Part shown: piece after piece, positions 16,447-24,262 of the stretch | Layout: each line of letters opens with the position of its first letter | How positions within the stretch are numbered: the stretch's first letter is position 1 | Source of the DNA: Pseudomonas silesiensis | GTDB taxonomy: Bacteria; Pseudomonadota; Gammaproteobacteria; Pseudomonadales; Pseudomonadaceae | Length of the DNA: 64,000 nucleotides | Direction: 5' to 3' | NCBI RefSeq assembly: GCF_001661075.1 | Contig: NZ_CP014870.1 | Span: 868,001 to 932,000 of the forward strand | The notes under the pieces: generated by a model | Database searches by the model: none | Told to the model about the DNA's origin: nothing | Seen by the model: the letters and a program-made list of their open reading frames with translations, nothing else | Position numbers and translations under genes: made by a program

Positions 16447-18384
16447 ATGACATCAGTAAACCAGTTCTGGCGCAGGGCGAAACTGCCCTTGGCGGTCAGT
16501 CTTGCCTCTACGCTCGCCGGGCCAGCATTCGGCGTCAGTTTCAACGTTGGTGAAATCGAAGGTCAGTTCGACTCATCCCTGTCGATCGGAGCCAGTTGGT
16601 CTACCGAGAGTGCCAACAAGAACCTCATCGGCGTCAACAACGGCGGTCGCGGCCTGTCCCAGACCTCCGACGATGGTCACTTGAACTTCAAGAGCGGCGA
16701 AACCTTCTCGAAGATCTTCAAGGGTATCCATGACCTTGAATTGAAATATGGCGACACCGGCGTTTTTGTCCGTGGCAAATACTGGTACGACTTCGAACTC
16801 AAGGACGAAAGTCGTCCGTTCAAGGACATCAGCGACAGCAACCGCAAGGAAGGCGCCAAGTCCTCCGGCGGGCAGATCCTCGATGCATTCGTCTACCACA
16901 ACTATGCGATTGCCGATCAGCCGGGCTCCGTGCGTCTGGGCAAGCAGGTCGTGAGCTGGGGCGAAAGTACCTTCATCGGCGGCGGCATCAACTCGATCAA
17001 CCCGATCGACGTTTCCGCGTTCCGTCGTCCGGGTGCCGAGATCAAGGAAGGCCTGATCCCGGTCAACATGTTCTATGTGTCCCAGAGCCTCACCGAGAAC
17101 CTCTCGACCGAAGCCTTCTATCAACTGGAATGGGACCAGACCGTCACCGACAACTGCGGCACGTTCTTCTCGCAACCGGACGTGATCTCCGATGGCTGCG
17201 ACAACAACCTCGCGGTATTGCGCACCCGCAATGGCCTCAACAGTGCACTGGCGGCTGCGGGCCTGCCGGCCGGGCTGCGTAATGCCAGCATCAATACACT
17301 CGCGGCCAGGGGCGTGACCTGGGGCGACCCGGATGAAGGCGTGATCGTTCGTCGCGGTCCGGATCGCGATGCACGGGACAGCGGCCAGTTTGGCGTGTCC
17401 TTCAAATACATGTTCGATCCGCTGGACACCGAGTTCGGCGCCTACTTCATGAATTACCACAGCCGTGCGCCGATTTTCAGCGGCCATGGCGCACCGGCGA
17501 GCGCCTACAGTGGAGCAGGTCTGGTCGGGGGGCTGGTGGGTGCAGGCGTTCCGCTCGGCGTTGCGGCCGGCCTGGCGCCGACCTTGCTGCCGTTGGTGGT
17601 GGCGGGCAACTCCAGCTACTACGTCGAATACCCTGAAGATATTCGCCTGTATGGTCTGAGCTTCTCCACCACCTTGCCTACCGGTACCGCGTGGAGTGGT
17701 GAAGTCAGCTACCGGCCGAATGCTCCGGTTCAGCTCAACACCACCGACATCCTCTTTTCCGGCCTGACGCCGCTGAACCCTAACGTCTCCGCGCTTCAAG
17801 GTCAGCCAGGGCAGGATCAACAAGGCTATCGCCGCAAGGAAGTCACTCAGCTGCAGACGACCTTTACCCACTTCTTCGACCAGGTGATGGGTGCTGCGCG
17901 CCTGACGTTGGTGGGTGAGGTCGGCTATACCCACGTCGGCGGCCTGGAAAGCAACTCCGAAGCCCGCTACGGCCGTGACCCGAGCTACGGTCCCGGTCCG
18001 TTGCCAGGTGGCCAGTGTCAGGTACTGAACACAGGGACTCTGGCCGGCGGCCCGCAGAACAACGTGAGTCGTTACTGCGAAAACGATGGCTTCACCACCG
18101 CCAACTCCTGGGGTTATCGCGGTCGTGCCATCTGGGAATACAACGACGCAATCGCCGGGGTGAACCTCAAGCCGAACGTGGCCTGGTCCCATGACGTGGA
18201 AGGTTACTCGCCTGGTCCTGGCGGCAACTTCGAGGAGGGTCGCAAAGCGGTCAGCCTGGGCGTCGATGCCGAGTACCAGAACACCTACACCGCGAGCCTG
18301 GCATACACCAACTTCTTCGACGGCAAGTACACCACCACGGATGATCGCGACTTCGTTGCGCTCAGCTTCGGCGTGAACTTCTAA
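16447..18384 (+). CDS. DUF1302 family protein, probable outer-membrane barrel
   Basis: A 645-residue exported protein. The signal peptide (MTSVNQFWRRAKLPLAVSLA then STLAGPAFG) is followed by a beta-rich domain with alternating aromatic residues and a C-terminal strand ending in GVNF, typical of outer-membrane barrels. DUF1302 proteins pair with DUF1329 and are linked to hydrophobic substrate use (fatty acid, ester, alkane or sterol loci). ATG 16447 has GGAG eight bases upstream. The frame is open back to 16072, inside the ligase gene, but that part has no signal sequence. It is 26 bases from the DUF1329 gene, so co-transcribed. Confidence 0.87.
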   Translation: MTSVNQFWRRAKLPLAVSLASTLAGPAFGVSFNVGEIEGQFDSSLSIGASWSTESANKNLIGVNNGGRGLSQTSDDGHLNFKSGETFSKIFKGIHDLELKYGDTGVFVRGKYWYDFELKDESRPFKDISDSNRKEGAKSSGGQILDAFVYHNYAIADQPGSVRLGKQVVSWGESTFIGGGINSINPIDVSAFRRPGAEIKEGLIPVNMFYVSQSLTENLSTEAFYQLEWDQTVTDNCGTFFSQPDVISDGCDNNLAVLRTRNGLNSALAAAGLPAGLRNASINTLAARGVTWGDPDEGVIVRRGPDRDARDSGQFGVSFKYMFDPLDTEFGAYFMNYHSRAPIFSGHGAPASAYSGAGLVGGLVGAGVPLGVAAGLAPTLLPLVVAGNSSYYVEYPEDIRLYGLSFSTTLPTGTAWSGEVSYRPNAPVQLNTTDILFSGLTPLNPNVSALQGQPGQDQQGYRRKEVTQLQTTFTHFFDQVMGAARLTLVGEVGYTHVGGLESNSEARYGRDPSYGPGPLPGGQCQVLNTGTLAGGPQNNVSRYCENDGFTTANSWGYRGRAIWEYNDAIAGVNLKPNVAWSHDVEGYSPGPGGNFEEGRKAVSLGVDAEYQNTYTASLAYTNFFDGKYTTTDDRDFVALSFGVNF

Positions 18385-18410
18385 GCACTGTATTTTCAGG
18401 ACTAACACAT

Positions 18411-19775
18411 ATGAAAATAACAAAGAGTCTGTTCCACGTCGGTGTCCTGGGGCTTTCGCTGCTGGCGACCGGTGTGATGGCGGCGGTCCCTGCGGCCGAA
18501 GCGGACAAGCTGGGCAAGAGCCTGACCCCGATGGGCGCCGAGATGGCGGGCAACGCCGACGGTTCTATCCCTGCCTGGAAACCCATGGCGAAAAACGCCG
18601 GTAACGTTGACGGCAAAGGCTTCCTGTCCGACCCGTTCGTCAGTGAAAAACCGCTGTTTACCATCACGGCGCAGAACGTCGACCAGTACAAGGGCAAGCT
18701 TGCCCCGGGCCAGTACGCGATGTTCAAGCGTTACCCCGAAACCTTCAAGATGCCGGTCTACCCGTCCCATCGCGGCGCAACCGTACCGGATGCGGTGTTT
18801 GCTTCCATCAAGAAAAACGCCACCAGTACCAACCTGGTGTCCGGTGGCAACGGCCTGGAAAACTTCGAGACCGCGATACCGTTCCCGATTCCGAAAACCG
18901 GTGTGGAAGTGATCTGGAACCACATCACCCGCTATCGTGGCGGCAGCGTGACCCGTCTGGTCACCCAGGCCACGCCGCAGCCGAACGGCTCGTACAGCCT
19001 GGTGTACTTCCAGGACCAGTTCGTGTTCCGCGACAAGATGAAGGATTACGATCCGGCGAACCCGGGCAACATCCTGTTCTACTTCAAGCAGAAAGTGACC
19101 GCGCCGGCACGTCTGGCCGGCGGTGTGCTGCTGGTGCACGAAACCCTCGACCAGGTGAAAGAGCCACGTTCGGCGTGGGTCTACAACGCCGGTCAGCGTC
19201 GGGTACGGCGTGCGCCGCAAGTGTCCTATGACGGGCCGGGTACCGCTGCCGATGGCCTGCGTACCTCCGACAACCTGGACATGTACAACGGTGCACCGGA
19301 TCGTTACGACTGGAAACTCGAAGGCAAGAAAGAGATGTACATCGCCTCCGACGCCTACAAGCTCGACGATCCGAAGCTGAAGTACGCCGATATCATCAAG
19401 GCGGGTCACATCAACCAGGACCTGGCTCGCTACGAGCTGCGCCGGGTCTGGCATGTGGTGGCGACCTTGAAGGAAGGTCAGCGGCATATCTACGCCAAGC
19501 GTGACTTCTACATCGACGAGGACACCTGGCAAGCCGCGGTGATCGACCACTACGACGGTCGTAATCAGCTCTGGCGCGTGGCGGAAGCTCACGCCCAGAA
19601 CTATTACAACGTCCAGGTGCCTTGGTACACCCTGGAAACCCTGTATGACCTGCAGTCGGGTCGTTACCTGGCGCTGGGCATGAAGAACGAAGAAAAGTCG
19701 GCGTATGACTTCGGATTCACCGCAACCACCAGCGACTTCACCCCGGCGGCATTGCGTCAGGATGGTGTTCGCTAA
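18411..19775 (+). CDS. DUF1329 family periplasmic protein
   Basis: A 454-residue exported protein with signal peptide MKITKSLFHVGVLGLSLLAT and cleavage likely near VMAAVP. The mature part matches DUF1329 (LolB/LolA-like lipid-carrier fold suggested for this family), with the typical AEADKLGKSLTPMGAE start and YDGRNQLWRVAEAH near the end. It probably works with the DUF1302 barrel in moving or handling hydrophobic molecules across the envelope; this is inference from the constant pairing. A strong terminator follows. Confidence 0.87.
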   Translation: MKITKSLFHVGVLGLSLLATGVMAAVPAAEADKLGKSLTPMGAEMAGNADGSIPAWKPMAKNAGNVDGKGFLSDPFVSEKPLFTITAQNVDQYKGKLAPGQYAMFKRYPETFKMPVYPSHRGATVPDAVFASIKKNATSTNLVSGGNGLENFETAIPFPIPKTGVEVIWNHITRYRGGSVTRLVTQATPQPNGSYSLVYFQDQFVFRDKMKDYDPANPGNILFYFKQKVTAPARLAGGVLLVHETLDQVKEPRSAWVYNAGQRRVRRAPQVSYDGPGTAADGLRTSDNLDMYNGAPDRYDWKLEGKKEMYIASDAYKLDDPKLKYADIIKAGHINQDLARYELRRVWHVVATLKEGQRHIYAKRDFYIDEDTWQAAVIDHYDGRNQLWRVAEAHAQNYYNVQVPWYTLETLYDLQSGRYLALGMKNEEKSAYDFGFTATTSDFTPAALRQDGVR

Positions 19776-19804
19776 CGTTCACCCAGACAGAGGCCGCACC
19801 CTCG

Positions 19805-19836
19805 AAAAACGCCCCGACCGGTTCGGGGCGTTTTTT
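19805..19836 (+). terminator. Intrinsic terminator after DUF1329 gene
   Basis: Stem AACGCCCCGA / TTCGGGGCGTT, loop of four bases, followed by TTTTTT. It ends the DUF1302-DUF1329 transcript before the regulator gene. Confidence 0.93.
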
Positions 19837-19947
19837 GGCGTGGTCTTTTTGTAGCCATTTGTAGCAACCTCCTTCATTCCCTCTTCGTTTACCGCTAGTC
19901 TGCGGACATCTGCAACGCCGCCATCAGCATTCGAACAAGAGCCGGCC

Positions 19948-22686
19948 ATGACTGATCTGTCCCCACTCCGAGGCCCTGCAAGCGTCACCGTCGCCGCACT
20001 GGACGGGCGCTTTTTTCGGCCGCCGTTGCCTGATGGCCACGTGCTGCGGCCGCGTTTGTGCGAGCGCCTGAGTGCCGGTCTCGGTGGCAGGCTGTTGCTG
20101 GTCAGTGCCCCGGCCGGGTTCGGCAAAAGCTCATTGGCCGTGGAGTTCTGTCAGGGGTTGCCGGACCATTGGCAAAGCCTCTGGCTGGGGTTGAGTCCGC
20201 GCGACAGCGACCCCGGGCGTTTTCTTGAACGGTTGCTCGAAGGCCTCCAGGATTACTTTCCGCAACTGGGCAGACAGTCCCTGGGTTTGCTGAAAATGCG
20301 CCAGCGGCATCAACCCTTCGCCTTCGAAGAATGGCTGGACGGTTTGCTCGACGAATTGGCCGTGCATTTGTCGCCGACGGCGCCGCTGCTCCTGGTACTC
20401 GACGATTACCATCTTGCCCAGGGCCCGGTGCTCGATCGTTGCCTGCAGTTTTTCCTCAATCATCTTCCCGACGGCTTGCTGGTGATGGTGACCAGCCGTC
20501 AGCGTCCGGACTGGCACCTGGCGCGCCTGCGACTGTCACGGCAACTGCTCGAGTTGCATGAGCAGGACTTGCGCCTGACCCACGACGAAGCCCTGACCCT
20601 GCTCGATCGACACAGCACCTCCTTGCGCGGCGAAGCGCTGGAGAACCTGATCCAGCGCAGCGAAGGCTGGGTCGCAGGCCTGCGCTTCTGGCTGCTGGCG
20701 GCCTCCGAAGCGGGCACCGCCGGCGCGTTACCCCAGTCCTTGCATGGTGGGGAAGGGCTGATCCGCGATTACCTGCTCGAAGAGGTCATCGATTGCCTGC
20801 CCGCCGAAGTGCAGGCGTTCCTGTACGACACCGCGCCTCAGGAACGCTTTTGCAGCGAGTTGTGCGACGCCGTTCGCGAAGCCCACGACAGCGCCGAGAT
20901 CCTGCGTTTCCTCTCGGCCCATCAGGTGTTTCTGGTCCCGCTGGACGAACAGGGTCACTGGTATCGTTACCACCATCTGTTTTCCGACCTGCTGCGCACG
21001 CGGCCTGCCACACCGGCGATGGTCCCGGTGGCGAGCCTGCACCTGCGCGCCTGTCGCTGGTTCAATGCCCAGGGATTGCTCGATGAGGCGGTGGAGCAGG
21101 CACTGCGGGCCGGGCACCTGGATGTCGCGGCGAACCTGGTGCAAAACCTTTCGGAAGAGCAACTGCTGGCGGAACAGAACGTCGGCATGTTGCTGCGCTG
21201 GAAAATGGACTTGCCCGACAGCCTGCTGGTCAGCACGCCACGGCTGATCGTGCTGTACAGCTGGGCGTTGGGACTGGCCTGTCAGCTGGACGCCGCCGAG
21301 GAACTGGCCAGTCATTTGAGCCGCTTCCTGCCGGCCCCGTCGGCCACGGCGCAGAAGTCCATGCTGGCGCAATGGCTGGCCTTGAGCGGAATCATCGCCC
21401 GGGGCCGCGGCAATCGCGAGCTGACATTGCTCTATTGCACCGAAGCACTGGAGAGCCTCCCGTCCAGGCGTTACGGCCAACGCCTGATGTGCCTCTCGAC
21501 CTTGTCCAACCTGGCCATTACCGACGGTGACCTGTGGCGTGCACGAGGTTTGAACCGTGACTCCCTGGAGTTGGCGCAACGGGTCGGCAATCCGTTGTTC
21601 GAAGCGCTGGCCCACTACGACCGGGGCCGGGTGTTGCAAGCGCGGGGCGAGATCCTGCGGGCACTGGAGGAGGTCCGTCAGGGGCTGCAACGCCTGCAAG
21701 GGTTATCCCCGCAACGGCTGTTTGCCGTACGCGCCCGGCTGACACTGTATGAAGGTTTCCTGCTGGCCCTGCGCCTGCAACCACAAGCTGCGCGTCTGCG
21801 ATTACTCGCGGGTTTGACCGAGGCGCGCGCCTGTCGCGATATCAGCGTGTTGATCGGCCATTGCGTGATCGCCCGGCTCGAAGGCAGCAGCGGTGAATTC
21901 GCCAAAGCCTTCGCCGAACTCGCCGAAGCCGAACGCCTGATGCACATCTGGGACGTGCCGCCGATCTACTACCTGGCGATGATCACGCTGGTCAAATGCG
22001 AACTGTGGCTGGCCCAGGGCCGTACCGATCTGGCCGAAGCCTGGCTTACGCGATTGGGCCAGACCTACAACGGCGATCATCCTGCTGCGCCTCCGGAATT
22101 CCATCCACAGTTGCCGCTGCATATCGAATTGCAGCAGGCCTTGCTGGAAGTGATCCAGGGCCAGCCGATGCAGGCCGAAGGACGCTTGAATGCGTTGCTC
22201 GAAAATGGCCAGCAGACAGGCCGGCAGCTGCTCAGCGTGATGGCGCTGACCCAGAAAACCGAACTGCTGCTGGCACACAATCGCGAGCCCGAGGCCCGCA
22301 AGGCCTTGAGTCAGGCACTGGAAGCGGCGGCCGGTGGAGTGCTGCAACCGTTTAACGGGTTGTTGACAGAACAGCCGGACTGGCTGCGTGGGCAACTCCA
22401 ACTCGGTGCGCCGACCCCCGTTTCATTGAGCCTTTCAGAAAAACTTCCGGCAGTGGCAGCCCGACCCGCAGCGGAGTCATCCGCTTCCGCGGAACAACTC
22501 AGTACGCGGGAAATGGCCGTCCTGCGTTTGATCGCCCAGGGTTGTTCGAATCAGGAAATCAGCGATCAGCTGTTTATCTCGCTACACACGGTGAAAACTC
22601 ATGCCAGCCATATCAACAGCAAACTTGGGGTTGAACGGCGAACGCAAGCGGTTGCCAGGGCGAAAGAGTTGGGTGTATTGCAGTAA
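19948..22686 (+). CDS. MalT-type LuxR-family transcriptional regulator (STAND ATPase)
   Basis: Large activator of 912 residues. The N-terminal NTPase has Walker A APAGFGKS (54-61) and Walker B LLLVLDDYH (D152-D153). A helical TPR-like sensor region of about 500 residues follows, then a C-terminal LuxR helix-turn-helix (LSTREMAVLRLIAQGCSNQE and VKTHASHINSKLGVERRTQA, about 850-912). Such STAND regulators bind an inducer and ATP, oligomerise and activate a nearby operon. Its position after ligase-DUF1302-DUF1329 suggests it controls that cassette. A GC-rich DUF1302-side promoter target is not identified. Confidence 0.9.
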   Translation: MTDLSPLRGPASVTVAALDGRFFRPPLPDGHVLRPRLCERLSAGLGGRLLLVSAPAGFGKSSLAVEFCQGLPDHWQSLWLGLSPRDSDPGRFLERLLEGLQDYFPQLGRQSLGLLKMRQRHQPFAFEEWLDGLLDELAVHLSPTAPLLLVLDDYHLAQGPVLDRCLQFFLNHLPDGLLVMVTSRQRPDWHLARLRLSRQLLELHEQDLRLTHDEALTLLDRHSTSLRGEALENLIQRSEGWVAGLRFWLLAASEAGTAGALPQSLHGGEGLIRDYLLEEVIDCLPAEVQAFLYDTAPQERFCSELCDAVREAHDSAEILRFLSAHQVFLVPLDEQGHWYRYHHLFSDLLRTRPATPAMVPVASLHLRACRWFNAQGLLDEAVEQALRAGHLDVAANLVQNLSEEQLLAEQNVGMLLRWKMDLPDSLLVSTPRLIVLYSWALGLACQLDAAEELASHLSRFLPAPSATAQKSMLAQWLALSGIIARGRGNRELTLLYCTEALESLPSRRYGQRLMCLSTLSNLAITDGDLWRARGLNRDSLELAQRVGNPLFEALAHYDRGRVLQARGEILRALEEVRQGLQRLQGLSPQRLFAVRARLTLYEGFLLALRLQPQAARLRLLAGLTEARACRDISVLIGHCVIARLEGSSGEFAKAFAELAEAERLMHIWDVPPIYYLAMITLVKCELWLAQGRTDLAEAWLTRLGQTYNGDHPAAPPEFHPQLPLHIELQQALLEVIQGQPMQAEGRLNALLENGQQTGRQLLSVMALTQKTELLLAHNREPEARKALSQALEAAAGGVLQPFNGLLTEQPDWLRGQLQLGAPTPVSLSLSEKLPAVAARPAAESSASAEQLSTREMAVLRLIAQGCSNQEISDQLFISLHTVKTHASHINSKLGVERRTQAVARAKELGVLQ

Positions 22687-22741
22687 TCGCCGTTCGAAGA
22701 CCCACCGAAACAAGGAGATCCTTGCCATCAAAGGATTTCGG

Positions 22742-23560
22742 TCATTTCTCCTCTGAAACAGTCACATCCGGATGTATGCCCACGTCGATGGGGTGCTTCA
22801 GGAGCGACAGTAAGCCTATGGAGCAGTCGTCTCCGGTTTTACTGGCAATGGACTGTTGCAGGTTGTCACCCAACACATCCCTCATTTTTTTTCTGGGTAA
22901 TGTTGCATTCCACTCCAGCAACTTTTGGATTGCAGGGGCGGGGACGCCGCTGGATTTGTGATAGAGGCTTTCTGCGGTGCCGTCGCTCATGATCGCGAAG
23001 CCAGTCTTGGCGTCGATTTGCCCACGGTACAACCTGAGCCGCGACGCCGCTTTATTGTCAGTTAGAAACAGGGTGGTGTTGGCGAATTCGCCATTTTCTG
23101 GATGAGAAAGGGTCTGAAGCTGTCCGTCTGCATCAAGGCTTGCGATGACGCCATCGCCCAAGTGGCCTGCCAGGTAGCGGCCTCGTGAGTAAGCGACGAA
23201 CGACAAGGTACAGGCAAAGTCGTTGATATCGCCGCCGACCTTTGCAGATTTGCGTTTGAACGCATCCAAACAGCGATAAATCAGTCGCTGGGCTGCCTTC
23301 GCATTGTGTTTGTCCATGTTTTGCCAGAGGCTTTCAAAGTTTTTGCAGACAAAGGCCAAGGTAGCCGTGACCGCTACGCGTGCGCCGATTTCGGATCTGG
23401 CTCTGGAACCAGCCCCATCGGCCAATGAAATGCAGGTCACCTCGTTGGACTCTCTGGCCGCGACATAGTCCTGGCAAGGCGTTTGAGTCTTGAGGTGCGA
23501 GCGTCCTGCCACAAACGCGCAGGCCGTTTTGCAGCTTAGGTCTATCGGGATCTCAGGCAT
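22742..23560 (-). CDS. PP2C-type protein phosphatase of a TerY-P-like triad
   Basis: Serine/threonine phosphatase-like protein of 272 residues. Metal-binding aspartates expected in PP2C are visible as ISLADGAGS (D48), GHLGDGVIA, MSDGTAES and TGDDCSIG. The N-terminal SHLKTQTPCQDYV and the early DGAGSR block are typical of the PP2C partner in kinase-VWA-PP2C triads. It is the third gene of the minus-strand operon, three bases after the VWA gene stop. It probably reverses phosphorylation by the neighbouring kinase. Substrate unknown. Confidence 0.85.
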   Translation of the reverse strand: MPEIPIDLSCKTACAFVAGRSHLKTQTPCQDYVAARESNEVTCISLADGAGSRARSEIGARVAVTATLAFVCKNFESLWQNMDKHNAKAAQRLIYRCLDAFKRKSAKVGGDINDFACTLSFVAYSRGRYLAGHLGDGVIASLDADGQLQTLSHPENGEFANTTLFLTDNKAASRLRLYRGQIDAKTGFAIMSDGTAESLYHKSSGVPAPAIQKLLEWNATLPRKKMRDVLGDNLQQSIASKTGDDCSIGLLSLLKHPIDVGIHPDVTVSEEK

Positions 23561-23563
23561 GGT

Positions 23564-24238
23564 TCAGACCTGTGCCCAAGCTTCGATACCTTTAATATCA
23601 AGCGTCACCGCGTCACCAGGTGTCGATTGAGACGCTCGCGAAACGCTTCGGCTCAGCCAGTCAAAGAATTCTTTGAAGTGCAAACCTTTGAGGCGCAGGG
23701 GCGGGCGCGTCGGAGAAAACTGGGCCAACGACTGTAGGTTCGCCGCCGCACCGATCGCGATCGGGAAAACGGTCAATTTGCGTTTGCTGATCATGCTGGC
23801 CACGCGAGCGGTCGCCTCGGCAATATCATCTGTCGATTCGCCATCGGTCATTAGGACCATCCAGGGTTGGAAATAATCAACTCCGGCACGTTGATAATCT
23901 TCCTTGCGTGCTTCCAGCAAGTCCAAAGCGATGCTCACGGCGTGCCCCATCGGTGTCATGCCCGATGCCACCAACGGCGGGACGTCCTGACGACTGATGG
24001 AGCCGAAATCCAGCATTTTTTGCGCTGTCCCGCCGAAGGTCACGATGCAGATTTCAGCGGCATATTGCGCCACCTCATCGTCACGAATCGCCTCGAAAAA
24101 CATCTGAACGCCGGAATGCAGTTCCGCGATGGGCTCGCCTTCCATTGATCCGCTGACGTCCAGCACGAGGCACACGGGCACGCGAGAGGTCGGGTTTTCG
24201 GCCAGATCTTCCTGGCGGAGGAGATAGTCTTCTTGCAT
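23564..24238 (-). CDS. TerY-like VWA-domain protein of a TerY-P-like triad
   Basis: A 224-residue protein consisting almost entirely of a von Willebrand A domain. A complete MIDAS is present: D27-V-S29-G-S31, T95 in GMTPMG, and D132 in LMTDGEST. There is no signal peptide, so it is cytosolic. TerY-type VWA proteins are found with a kinase and a PP2C phosphatase in stress- or phage-linked operons; the VWA is thought to be a metal-dependent scaffold or phosphorylation target. It lies 24 bases after the kinase gene and just before the phosphatase gene. Confidence 0.87.
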   Translation of the reverse strand: MQEDYLLRQEDLAENPTSRVPVCLVLDVSGSMEGEPIAELHSGVQMFFEAIRDDEVAQYAAEICIVTFGGTAQKMLDFGSISRQDVPPLVASGMTPMGHAVSIALDLLEARKEDYQRAGVDYFQPWMVLMTDGESTDDIAEATARVASMISKRKLTVFPIAIGAAANLQSLAQFSPTRPPLRLKGLHFKEFFDWLSRSVSRASQSTPGDAVTLDIKGIEAWAQV

Positions 24239-24262
24239 GGGATTATCCTGTTGAACTGAGCG

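Noticed and set aside
16573..18423. A 616-codon minus-strand frame opposite the DUF1302 gene
   Set aside because: No start signals or domain likeness. The plus-strand frame has a signal peptide, barrel-like pattern and a paired DUF1329 gene.
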